Assembly: GCF_039655865.1 (NCBI RefSeq)
Contig: NZ_JBBYXL010000007.1
Location: 248,001-312,000 of the forward strand
DNA from: Prosthecobacter sp. SYSU 5D2
GTDB taxonomy: Bacteria > Verrucomicrobiota > Verrucomicrobiia > Verrucomicrobiales > Verrucomicrobiaceae
Reading direction: 5' to 3'
DNA length: 64,000 bases
Made by a program: the position numbers and the translations under genes. Under the pieces are notes generated by a model. It did no database searches and was not told the DNA's origin. It saw only the letters and a list, made by a program, of their open reading frames with translations. Below, piece by piece: positions 45,023-52,313 of this stretch. The stretch's first letter is position 1. The number at the start of each line of letters is the position of its first letter.

Positions 45023-45937
45023 TCAGATCTGCTCGCGCTTGCCAAAGAGTTTTCCAAAAAGGCTCTTTAACGCTACGCCAATACCGACCACCACCAAAAT
45101 GGCGGCCTTCCCCAGCTTGCCAAAAAAACCGGCGAGCTTGGCAAAGAGGCCCATCTTACCGGCAGCTACCGCAGCGCCCCCGGCAACGAGAGCCGTGAGG
45201 CCATACTTGGCCACCTTGTCACCGGACTGGTATTCGGCATAGCTGTTGCCCGTGAGGTATTGAAATCCGGCAATGATGTTCTGATACTGCGGCAGAAGCG
45301 TGTTCATTTCTTCCGGACCGCAGACGAGATCCACTTCCATCACGCCATGACGGCCCAGCAAGCGGGTGCTGTAGTTGATGGACTCGCCATTATCGGAGCC
45401 GACCCGCAGCGCCCACTCCAGGTTTTTGGTCTGGTCATTGAAGCGCGGAGCCACCGCCCAGCCGAGCAGTTTTAATTCGGACAAGCCCATCTCGCGACGG
45501 CGCTCATTACCCATCTCCTGGCCCTCACGGAGGGAGACCAGCATCGCATCAGCATCCAGCTTGTCCTTCTCGTCATCTTTGACATAACCAGAATCATCAA
45601 ATTCAAAGATGACCCAGGGACCGGCATCTTCCGTGGTGAGCATGCCGAGCTCAGACTCCCCGGTGAGGTTGCCCGAAAGTTTGAGCATCTCGCGGGTACC
45701 GTTGCCATCGGTGAAGCGCCAGCCTTGCGGAATCTTCACCTGGGCGATGCTGCCCAGATTGCCGGTGCCTTCCCGCGTCCAGCCAAAGGTTTCCACACGG
45801 TCCAGAAAGGCCTTGGCCATCGCGGCCTGCTCTTCCTGCGTGGGCGGGGCTTCCGCCGGAGCCTCCTGAGCCTGTAAAACTGGGGTGACCAGGCCCATGA
45901 AGAGACCTGCCAATGTGAGTGTGCGTAGGGATATCAT
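45023..45937 (-). CDS. DUF2167 membrane protein
   Basis: 304 residues with a signal peptide (LAGLFMGLVTPVLQAQEAP). The DUF2167 domain spans ~60-240: GTGNLGSIAQVKIPQGWRFTDG, WVIFEFDDSGYVKDDEKDKLDAD, LLGWAVAPRFNDQTKNLEWAL, INYSTRLLGRHGVMEVDLV. A C-terminal hydrophobic segment with Lys-rich borders (AAILVVVGIGVALKSLFGKLFGK) anchors it in the inner membrane. Function unknown. Confidence 0.88.
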   Translation of the reverse strand: MISLRTLTLAGLFMGLVTPVLQAQEAPAEAPPTQEEQAAMAKAFLDRVETFGWTREGTGNLGSIAQVKIPQGWRFTDGNGTREMLKLSGNLTGESELGMLTTEDAGPWVIFEFDDSGYVKDDEKDKLDADAMLVSLREGQEMGNERRREMGLSELKLLGWAVAPRFNDQTKNLEWALRVGSDNGESINYSTRLLGRHGVMEVDLVCGPEEMNTLLPQYQNIIAGFQYLTGNSYAEYQSGDKVAKYGLTALVAGGAAVAAGKMGLFAKLAGFFGKLGKAAILVVVGIGVALKSLFGKLFGKREQI

Positions 45938-46024
45938 GGGGTCTCCTCGTTGGGATGTCCCTCAGACTAGCGGTCATTCTCACCAAAGGTCAAGCCTGTG
46001 AAGAGGGCGATTTGCAAACAAATG

Positions 46025-46729
46025 TTAGGCCGAAACTCCAAACGCCCCTACCTCCTCCACCGTCAAATTTCGCCACTGACCGGGGGCGAGATCCGCTGGC
46101 AGGCGGATGCCGTCGATGCTTTCGCGATGCAGGGCGGTGACGCGGTTTTGCACGCGGTGAAACATGCGCTTCACCTGATGATAACGCCCTTCATAAAGCG
46201 TGACCCGGGCCTGGCGCGGAGCCAGGATTTCCAGCCCGGCGGGCAGGGTGGTGAGGTCTTCGGTATGGAAATAAAAACCGGCGGCAAAGGCGGCGACGGC
46301 TTCTGGCAGGATGTCCTCGGCGGTATCCACGAGATAGACTTTCGGCACGCGCTCCAGCGGCTCAGTGAGGCGCTTAGACCAGCGGCCATCATTGGTCAAC
46401 AGAACCAGGCCGGAGGTGCTGCGGTCCAGACGGCCAGCGATGTGGAGTGTGTGTTTGTCCGGATCGTCAATCAAATCCATCACGGTCGGATGCACGGGAT
46501 CCGAGGTCGCGCTGAGGATGCCCACAGGCTTGTGAAGCATGAGATAAAGCGCCCGCTGCGCCCGCTGTAGCACGGTGCCATCCAGGGTGATCTGGTGAAA
46601 GCGGCTGACCTCCTGCTGGTTGTCCGTGCACACCTGTCCATCCACGGCGACACGACGCGCGGCGATCAACCGATGGGCGGCGCTGCGGCCCAGAGAAGAT
46701 TGTTTGGCGAGGAAGCGGTCCAGTTTCAT
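46025..46729 (-). CDS. rsuA: 16S rRNA pseudouridine synthase, RsuA/RluB family
   Basis: 234 residues from the ATG ending at 46729, which begins with the S4 domain (MKLDRFLAKQSSLGRSAAHRLIAARRVAVDG); the longer frame to 46867 would add an unrelated leader. Catalytic Asp102 in AGRLDRSTSGLVLLTND, followed by the family motif RYHQVKRMFHRVQNRVTALHRESI. RsuA pseudouridylates 16S rRNA (U516 in E. coli); RluB-type specificity cannot be excluded from sequence alone. Confidence 0.92.
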   Translation of the reverse strand: MKLDRFLAKQSSLGRSAAHRLIAARRVAVDGQVCTDNQQEVSRFHQITLDGTVLQRAQRALYLMLHKPVGILSATSDPVHPTVMDLIDDPDKHTLHIAGRLDRSTSGLVLLTNDGRWSKRLTEPLERVPKVYLVDTAEDILPEAVAAFAAGFYFHTEDLTTLPAGLEILAPRQARVTLYEGRYHQVKRMFHRVQNRVTALHRESIDGIRLPADLAPGQWRNLTVEEVGAFGVSA

Positions 46730-46853
46730 CAGTGGCAAGGCGGCTGCATCCATGCACAGGTCACGCCCAAATGCACGGGCAATGCCAGGGCTACATGAGG
46801 CAGATACAACGAAACCCTTTGAGCCCCCGCGCGGCTGACGTAGTACAGCGCCC

Positions 46854-47189
46854 ATGCCTGACGACACCCCCCACGAATCCGAAACACCCGGCGGCTATGA
46901 CCGCGAGGTGGTGGAGCGTGTGTGGAGCCTGGCTCAGTCCATTCCAGGGAATGACCCGGCCGTGTGGCGGAAGGATGAATTCGGCGCCTGGATCCACCGG
47001 CATGACTACCGGCACCGGCACAGCCAGTTCGGCTGGGAGATCGCCGACTATGGCTACCGCAGGCAGGCCGGGGGCCTGGCTTCCCTGCGACCGATGCAGT
47101 GGCAGAACCATGTAGATTTTATGGTCGCCGCGCGGAACCCTGCCGTGGTCACTGCGGACGGGCTGCGGAATGCGCGGCAGCTGGTGTAA
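46854..47189 (+). CDS. Small protein resembling a degenerate HNH nuclease
   Basis: 111 residues. VWRKDEFGAWIHRHDY and QFGWEIADYGYRRQAGGLASLRPMQWQNHV follow the layout of small HNH proteins (KDxxGAWI, then YGWEIDHI...GG...NLQPLqW..N). The conserved Asp-His of the nuclease is replaced by Ala-Asp, and the Asn before LQP is Ser, so it is probably not a nuclease. The assignment is from memory of the motif pattern. Divergent from rsuA and convergent with the 326-residue membrane protein. Confidence 0.6.
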   Translation: MPDDTPHESETPGGYDREVVERVWSLAQSIPGNDPAVWRKDEFGAWIHRHDYRHRHSQFGWEIADYGYRRQAGGLASLRPMQWQNHVDFMVAARNPAVVTADGLRNARQLV

Positions 47190-47200
47190 ACCGTTCCTCC

Positions 47201-48181
47201 TCACGCCAGGGGCAGGCCGCTGTGGGCGCGGCAGAGGTCATCGTGGAGCGTCTGGATGGAGACGGCCTCCGGGTGGGTGACATCCGTGCGGCCCAGGCTT
47301 TCCAGAAACCGGCAGGAGGCAAAACCTGCGGCCTTGTGTTCATAGGCCTTCACCCAGCGATGCCGGGTGGGCAGGTGCTCCGGTTTGATGGGCCAGTAGC
47401 CGGGACGCGGGCGAAGGTGCTCCTGGATGCCGATGCGCCAGGGCTTGGGGCTGAGACGGGCGCGGAAGCAGCGCTGGTTGCGGCACATCTGCGCGTAAAG
47501 AGGATCTGTGGAAAGGTCTTTGAAGAAGGCCTGCACGGCTTCATCCGCAGGATCAAAGACCTGGTGCATGATCAGGATGCGAAATCCGGCAGGGGTGTCA
47601 TACACCCGCAGGTGCCAGTCCGGATGGCTGTTCGAAAAAGCGCGGATGTGCTGGAGGGCCAGCTTGCGGACGCCGCCTGAATACGATGCATAAGCACGGT
47701 ACAGCCGGGATGTGAACCACGGGACGATCAGCGCCGTCAGGCCAAAGCCGCGGACAAAGTCCATGATGTTGCCGGTCGAAAACGCCCAGAAGGCAGAGGC
47801 AGTGAGAAAAGGCAGATAAACGGCACCCCTGAAACGCCACGGCACGCCCTCTGGCAGATCCACATCAGCAAAGACTACGTCCGGAGTATTCAGGCAAAGA
47901 GCACCGTAGATATTGCGTGTGATGACCGCATTTCCATACCGGCGGATGATTTCCTCCCGGATGGGCAGGCCGTCCGCCCCGTTATACGCGACCTTGGGCT
48001 CATACTTCTCCAGCTTTTCCCCGCTGGCGATGCGCTGAAAGGCCTCTCGGGTGCGCTCATCCGCATTCGCTTGGGCTTCCTCTAAACTCACGTCCGACCA
48101 TCCAAACCGTCGTACGGTGATCTGACGCTCGCCCACGCGCTCTTGTACCCGGCCTTCTGCCCAAAATTCAGGGACGATCAT
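47201..48181 (-). CDS. Conserved hypothetical membrane protein
   Basis: 326 residues, start at the ATG ending at 48181. Not a family I can name. An N-terminal soluble part (FGWSDVSLEEAQANADERTREAFQRIASGE), two hydrophobic helices at ~120-160 (AVYLPFLTASAFWAFSTG, FGLTALIVPWFTSRLYRAY), and a C-terminal domain rich in Arg, His and Trp (YDTPAGFRILIMHQVFDPAD, MCRNQRCFRARLSPKPWRIG). Divergent from hemC with a 86-bp gap. Confidence 0.75.
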   Translation of the reverse strand: MIVPEFWAEGRVQERVGERQITVRRFGWSDVSLEEAQANADERTREAFQRIASGEKLEKYEPKVAYNGADGLPIREEIIRRYGNAVITRNIYGALCLNTPDVVFADVDLPEGVPWRFRGAVYLPFLTASAFWAFSTGNIMDFVRGFGLTALIVPWFTSRLYRAYASYSGGVRKLALQHIRAFSNSHPDWHLRVYDTPAGFRILIMHQVFDPADEAVQAFFKDLSTDPLYAQMCRNQRCFRARLSPKPWRIGIQEHLRPRPGYWPIKPEHLPTRHRWVKAYEHKAAGFASCRFLESLGRTDVTHPEAVSIQTLHDDLCRAHSGLPLA

Positions 48182-48267
48182 GCACGCATGATGAAAAGCC
48201 CCTTTGTGACTGTCAAAGCATCATTCCTTTGCACGCGGCCTCCTTTGCGGGCAAACATGGGGGCAAG

Positions 48268-49209
48268 ATGTCCCAACCCAATCTCACCCTCGGCACCCGT
48301 GGCAGCGAACTGGCCCTCACGCAGACGCGCATGGTCACGGAGGCGCTGCAAACGGCGCACACGAACCTGAACGTGATCCGCCAGATCATCCAGACCAGCG
48401 GCGACAAGCGCCAGGACCTGCGCTTTTCTGAATTCAATGCCGTGGCGCATGTGGACAAGGGCATCTTTATCAAGGAGCTGGAGATCGCCCTGGAGAATGG
48501 GGAGATTGATGCCGCTGTTCACAGCCTGAAGGATGTGCCGTCGGACCTGGCGGCGGGTTTTGTCATCGCAGCGGTGCTGCCGCGCGCGGCCATTGAAGAT
48601 GTACTGATCACGAGGGAGGCCTGCACACTGGAGACACTGCGCCAGGGCGCGCGCGTGGGCACCAGCAGTGTGCGCCGCGCCGCGCAGCTCAAGTGGCTGC
48701 GGCCCGATGTGGAGATCGTGGAGATTCGCGGCAACGTGCCCACCCGCGTAAAAAAAGTGCTGGGGGAAAATGCGCTGGATGCGGTGCTGCTGGCAGCCGC
48801 CGGCCTGCAACGTCTGGGGCTCATGGAGGGCAGCACCATCCAGATTGAAGGCCAGACGCTAAGCGCACTGACACTGGACCCGGTGGTGTTTCTACCGGCA
48901 GCAGGGCAGGGGGCCATCGCCATTGAGTGTCGCGCGGACGATGCCGCCTCCATCCACGCAGTGCGGGCGCTAAACGATGGCGACACCGAAGCCCGGGTGA
49001 TGGTGGAGCGCGAGTTTCTGCGCCTGCTGGGTGCCGGCTGCCAGACACCGGTGGGGGCGCATACCTGGATCAAAGAAGGCCGCCTGACCATGGCAGTGCG
49101 GGTCTTTAATGAGGCGGATCTTTCCCTGCCGCCGGTGGAGCTGGAAGCCACAGGCCTCGTGGCGGATCCGAAGGCACTGGCGGCGGAGCTGGCCCGGCAG
49201 GTCAAATAA
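48268..49209 (+). CDS. hemC: Porphobilinogen deaminase (hydroxymethylbilane synthase)
   Basis: 313 residues from the ATG at 48268 (the frame is open to 48229). LTLGTRGSELALTQTRMV, VHSLKDVPSDL, VGTSSVRRAAQL, RGNVPTRVKKV and the dipyrromethane-binding Cys258 in LLGAGCQTPVGAH are all present. Joins four porphobilinogen units in haem and cobalamin synthesis. Convergent with the L,D-transpeptidase gene, 16 bp between stops. Confidence 0.97.
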   Translation: MSQPNLTLGTRGSELALTQTRMVTEALQTAHTNLNVIRQIIQTSGDKRQDLRFSEFNAVAHVDKGIFIKELEIALENGEIDAAVHSLKDVPSDLAAGFVIAAVLPRAAIEDVLITREACTLETLRQGARVGTSSVRRAAQLKWLRPDVEIVEIRGNVPTRVKKVLGENALDAVLLAAAGLQRLGLMEGSTIQIEGQTLSALTLDPVVFLPAAGQGAIAIECRADDAASIHAVRALNDGDTEARVMVEREFLRLLGAGCQTPVGAHTWIKEGRLTMAVRVFNEADLSLPPVELEATGLVADPKALAAELARQVK

Positions 49210-49225
49210 GTGACCGGCAGCCGGA

Positions 49226-50500
49226 TCAATAGACGATCTGCACCTCATCCCCGACCCGGACCAGGCCGAAGAACTTTTTGGCCTTTTCATAGGGCAGGCG
49301 GATGCAGCCATGGGAGGCGGGCCGGCCGGTCACGTAGCCGCTATGCAGGCCGATGGCGCTGCAGTTCAGCCGCATGAAAAAGGGCATGGAGACGTGGTAA
49401 ATGGTGGAGGTCCACGCACGGTGCTTGTCCGTGATCACATAGCGGCCGGCGGGGGTATCATACCCCTGGCGCCCGGTGGAAACGGGGCAGCTGTCAATGA
49501 TCTGGCCCTCCTTCGTCACCCAGGCGCGCTGCTGGGTCAGGTTGATCGTCACCAGGATCTCCGGTTCCGATTCCGGCTGGCGGCCCAGGATGATGCGCAT
49601 CAGGAAAAGGTATCCCTGGGTAGCGGCAAAGTTGATGGGGTAGCGCTTGTATCGGGTCGTGCACAGGTTGGTCTTGGCACCGGCTTTTAGCAGTTCCGTC
49701 GCACCTTCCACATCCCCGCGTGCAGAGCAGGCGATGAGGGGGGTGACACCCCGGTCGTTCTCCAGCGAGTGCTTCAGGTCCTTGATTGTGACCCGGTCCA
49801 GCACGGCTTTCGAAACAGGAGAAATGAACCGCGTATTCGGGTCCTCCCCGGCGACGGTCAGCGCACGCAAAATGTCCGCTCCACGACGCAGGGAGGCGAG
49901 GGCAATGGGAGGCTGTTTTTCAAAACTCATCTGCTTGGGATCCGCCCCGCCATAGAGCAGCGCCCGGACAGTCTCTGGTGAGGTGTGCCGGATGGCGGCG
50001 CAGAGCGGTGTATCCCCGCCGGGAGTGATCTCGTTAACATTGACTCCGTTCGCGATGAGCTGACTGATCCATTCCGGGTCATCTTGCAAGACGGCCAGAT
50101 AGAGCAGCGGCAGTCCACCGGTATCCGGAATCTCCGTGCGGAAGCGCAGCGCGACGTCATCCACCAACGGCTGCCAGACCCAGGGTTTGGCGGGGATAGG
50201 CGGTTTGGCCTGCGGCTGTGGTTTAGGCTTGGCAACGGCCACAGGTGCTGGGACCGGCACTTGAACTACCTCTGTCTGCGGCTGGCTTTTGGGCAGAGCC
50301 TTCGGTTTGACTGGCGGTTCCGGGTTAAAAAAGCTCTGGGTTTCCACCTTGGGGTTCAAAGTAAGAGCGGCGAGGGCATTTTGCGTCTGCAAACTGGGCT
50401 GGCTCAGAACCACAATCATCCCGCCGCCTACCGCCGTACCCACAGTCGCAGGTAGCAGCCAGGCGAAAAGACTTTGAATCCAACTGGATTTTCTGACCAT
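49226..50500 (-). CDS. Membrane-anchored ankyrin-repeat L,D-transpeptidase (YkuD)
   Basis: 424 residues from the ATG ending at 50500, which leads directly into a membrane anchor (SLFAWLLPATVGTAVGGGMIVV); the frame is open to 50599. A Pro/Lys-rich linker (~60-125) is followed by ankyrin-like repeats (GLPLLYLAVLQDDPEWISQL, GDTPLCAAIRHTSPETVRAL, GVTPLIACSARGDVEGATEL), then a YkuD domain with the catalytic HSGYVTGRPASHGCIRLPYE. YkuD enzymes form or link peptidoglycan 3-3 crossbridges. The repeats may hold a partner protein. The gene is divergent from the enolase-superfamily gene. Confidence 0.9.
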   Translation of the reverse strand: MVRKSSWIQSLFAWLLPATVGTAVGGGMIVVLSQPSLQTQNALAALTLNPKVETQSFFNPEPPVKPKALPKSQPQTEVVQVPVPAPVAVAKPKPQPQAKPPIPAKPWVWQPLVDDVALRFRTEIPDTGGLPLLYLAVLQDDPEWISQLIANGVNVNEITPGGDTPLCAAIRHTSPETVRALLYGGADPKQMSFEKQPPIALASLRRGADILRALTVAGEDPNTRFISPVSKAVLDRVTIKDLKHSLENDRGVTPLIACSARGDVEGATELLKAGAKTNLCTTRYKRYPINFAATQGYLFLMRIILGRQPESEPEILVTINLTQQRAWVTKEGQIIDSCPVSTGRQGYDTPAGRYVITDKHRAWTSTIYHVSMPFFMRLNCSAIGLHSGYVTGRPASHGCIRLPYEKAKKFFGLVRVGDEVQIVY

Positions 50501-50628
50501 CGGGGCGCAATGCTTAGCTGGCTCATACGTACTGTCGAGCGGCGTTTTCGTAGTAGCGCGAACCCTGCCAGACATGCAACGCAGATTTGCTAAAACCACT
50601 TCCAGATCCTCCCATTAATACAGTCATT

Positions 50629-52029
50629 ATGAAGAACACGGACATCCGAATCACTGAGGCCAAAGTCTATTTCCTTCCTGTCACCATGCGGGTGCCTTTG
50701 AAGTTCGGTCCTGAAACCGTGACCAATACCGTAGTGCTCCGTACCCAGGTGAAAGTAGAGGATCGGGATGGCCGCAGCGCCACCGGCTGGGGCGAGACGC
50801 CGCTGAGCGTTTCCTGGGTCTGGCCGAGCACCCTGGCCGTGGCGGAACGGGCACGGCGGATGGAGGACTTCTCCGTACAACTGGCCACCAAGCTGGTGCA
50901 GAGCGGCCTGACCGGGCATCCCATGGAAATCGGCCAGGACTTCATCCACGGCCCCCTGGCTGAAACACTGGCGGCGGCGAACACGGCCGCAGGCGGACCG
51001 GAGATGCCTTACCTGGGCTCCCTGGTGGCCTTCAGCGCCTTCGACATCGCAGTTCATGATGCCTATGGCAACCTCCTGGAGAAAGATGTCTATGAGACCT
51101 ACACGGCCGAGCATATGAATCGCGACCTGTCCGCCTTTATCCAGGCGGAGGAAGGCAGCGGCCTCACCTTTACCGGCAAGTATCCGGCGGACTACCTGAT
51201 CAAGGACGCACCCAAAAGCCTGCCCGTCTGGCACCTCGTCGGCGGCGTGGATGCACTGGAGGAAGCGGACCTCACTGGCAGCGAGCCGAAGGATGAGCAC
51301 CCGCTTCTGCTGGCAGACTGGATCCAGCGCGACGGACTGAAGTGCCTGAAGGTCAAGCTGCGCGGCACGGATGCCGAATGGGATTACGAACGCATGGTGC
51401 GGGTGGGCCGGATCGGCCTGGCCAATGGCGTGATCTGGCTGAGTGCGGACTTTAACTGCACCGTCAAAGACCCCGCGTATGTGAATGCGATTACCGACCG
51501 CCTGCTGGCCAATGAACCCGAGATCTATGCCCGCACATTGTATGTCGAGCAGCCTTTCCCTTATGATCTGGAAGCGCACCAGATTGATGTGCGCAGTGTC
51601 TCCGCCCGCAAGCCCCTGTTCCTGGATGAAAGCGCCCATGACTGGGAATTCGTGCGCCTGGGCCGCCGCCTGGGCTGGTCCGGCGTGGCGCTGAAGACCT
51701 GCAAAACACAGACTGGCGCGCTACTGAGCCTGTGCTGGGCCAAGGCCCACGGCATGCCGCTCATGGTGCAGGATCTGACCAACCCGATGCTGGCCATCAT
51801 CCCGCATGTGCGCCTGGCGGCCCATGCCGGCACCATCCAGGGCGTGGAGTGCAATGCCATGCAGTTTTACCCCGATGCCTCCACCGTCGAAGAAGCGGTC
51901 CATCCTGGTCTCTACCGCCGCCGCAGCGGCGTGGTGGATTTCAGCAGCCTCGGCGGCAGCGGATTTGGCTACCGTGTGGATGAAATCCACCGCACCCTGC
52001 CCGACTGCGCCGCCCACGCCGTCGCCTGA
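50629..52029 (+). CDS. Mandelate racemase/muconate lactonizing enzyme-like (enolase superfamily)
   Basis: 466 residues from the ATG at 50629. N-terminal capping domain ITEAKVYFLPVTMRVPLKFG; barrel motifs of the enolase superfamily: KCLKVKLRG (KxK), LSADFNC (metal Asp), YVEQPFPYD (metal Glu), LFLDESAHD (third metal site) and ALKTCKTQTGALLS (general base Lys). Lys on both faces suggests an epimerase- or racemase-type reaction; the substrate is unknown. Longer than the ~380 residues of classic members, with an insertion around 150-230. Confidence 0.87.
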   Translation: MKNTDIRITEAKVYFLPVTMRVPLKFGPETVTNTVVLRTQVKVEDRDGRSATGWGETPLSVSWVWPSTLAVAERARRMEDFSVQLATKLVQSGLTGHPMEIGQDFIHGPLAETLAAANTAAGGPEMPYLGSLVAFSAFDIAVHDAYGNLLEKDVYETYTAEHMNRDLSAFIQAEEGSGLTFTGKYPADYLIKDAPKSLPVWHLVGGVDALEEADLTGSEPKDEHPLLLADWIQRDGLKCLKVKLRGTDAEWDYERMVRVGRIGLANGVIWLSADFNCTVKDPAYVNAITDRLLANEPEIYARTLYVEQPFPYDLEAHQIDVRSVSARKPLFLDESAHDWEFVRLGRRLGWSGVALKTCKTQTGALLSLCWAKAHGMPLMVQDLTNPMLAIIPHVRLAAHAGTIQGVECNAMQFYPDASTVEEAVHPGLYRRRSGVVDFSSLGGSGFGYRVDEIHRTLPDCAAHAVA

Positions 52030-52033
52030 GTCC

Positions 52034-52145
52034 CCCGTAGCCGCGCTCGCCAGAGCGTGGTCGCCCACGACTCACCTCATCTCCCCCGGCCACCTGCTGG
52101 CGCAGGCTGCGACCCGTAGCCGCGCTCGCCAGAGAGTGGCCGCCC
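52034..52145. repeat. Pair of 33-bp REP-like repeats
   Basis: Copies at 52034-52066 and 52113-52145 are identical at 31 of 33 bases, both beginning CCCGTAGCCGCGCTCGCCAG. The GCGCTC/GAGCGT arms make a short hairpin. They occupy part of the 284-bp gap (52030-52313) between the enolase-superfamily gene and the kinase gene; the rest of the gap has no gene. Confidence 0.75.
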
Positions 52146-52313
52146 CTCATATGCGCAAACGCATGAAGTGGCCTAAGCGACACGGTAGAGCCATAAGGCC
52201 AGAAATAAGAAGATAAGCAGTTCTTTCAGTCTCTATGCCAATCCCTGTTGAGCATGGTTAGAAGCCAGTTATTATCGCGCGGCTGCCCGATTCCGGGGTC
52301 ACCCTAACAAACC

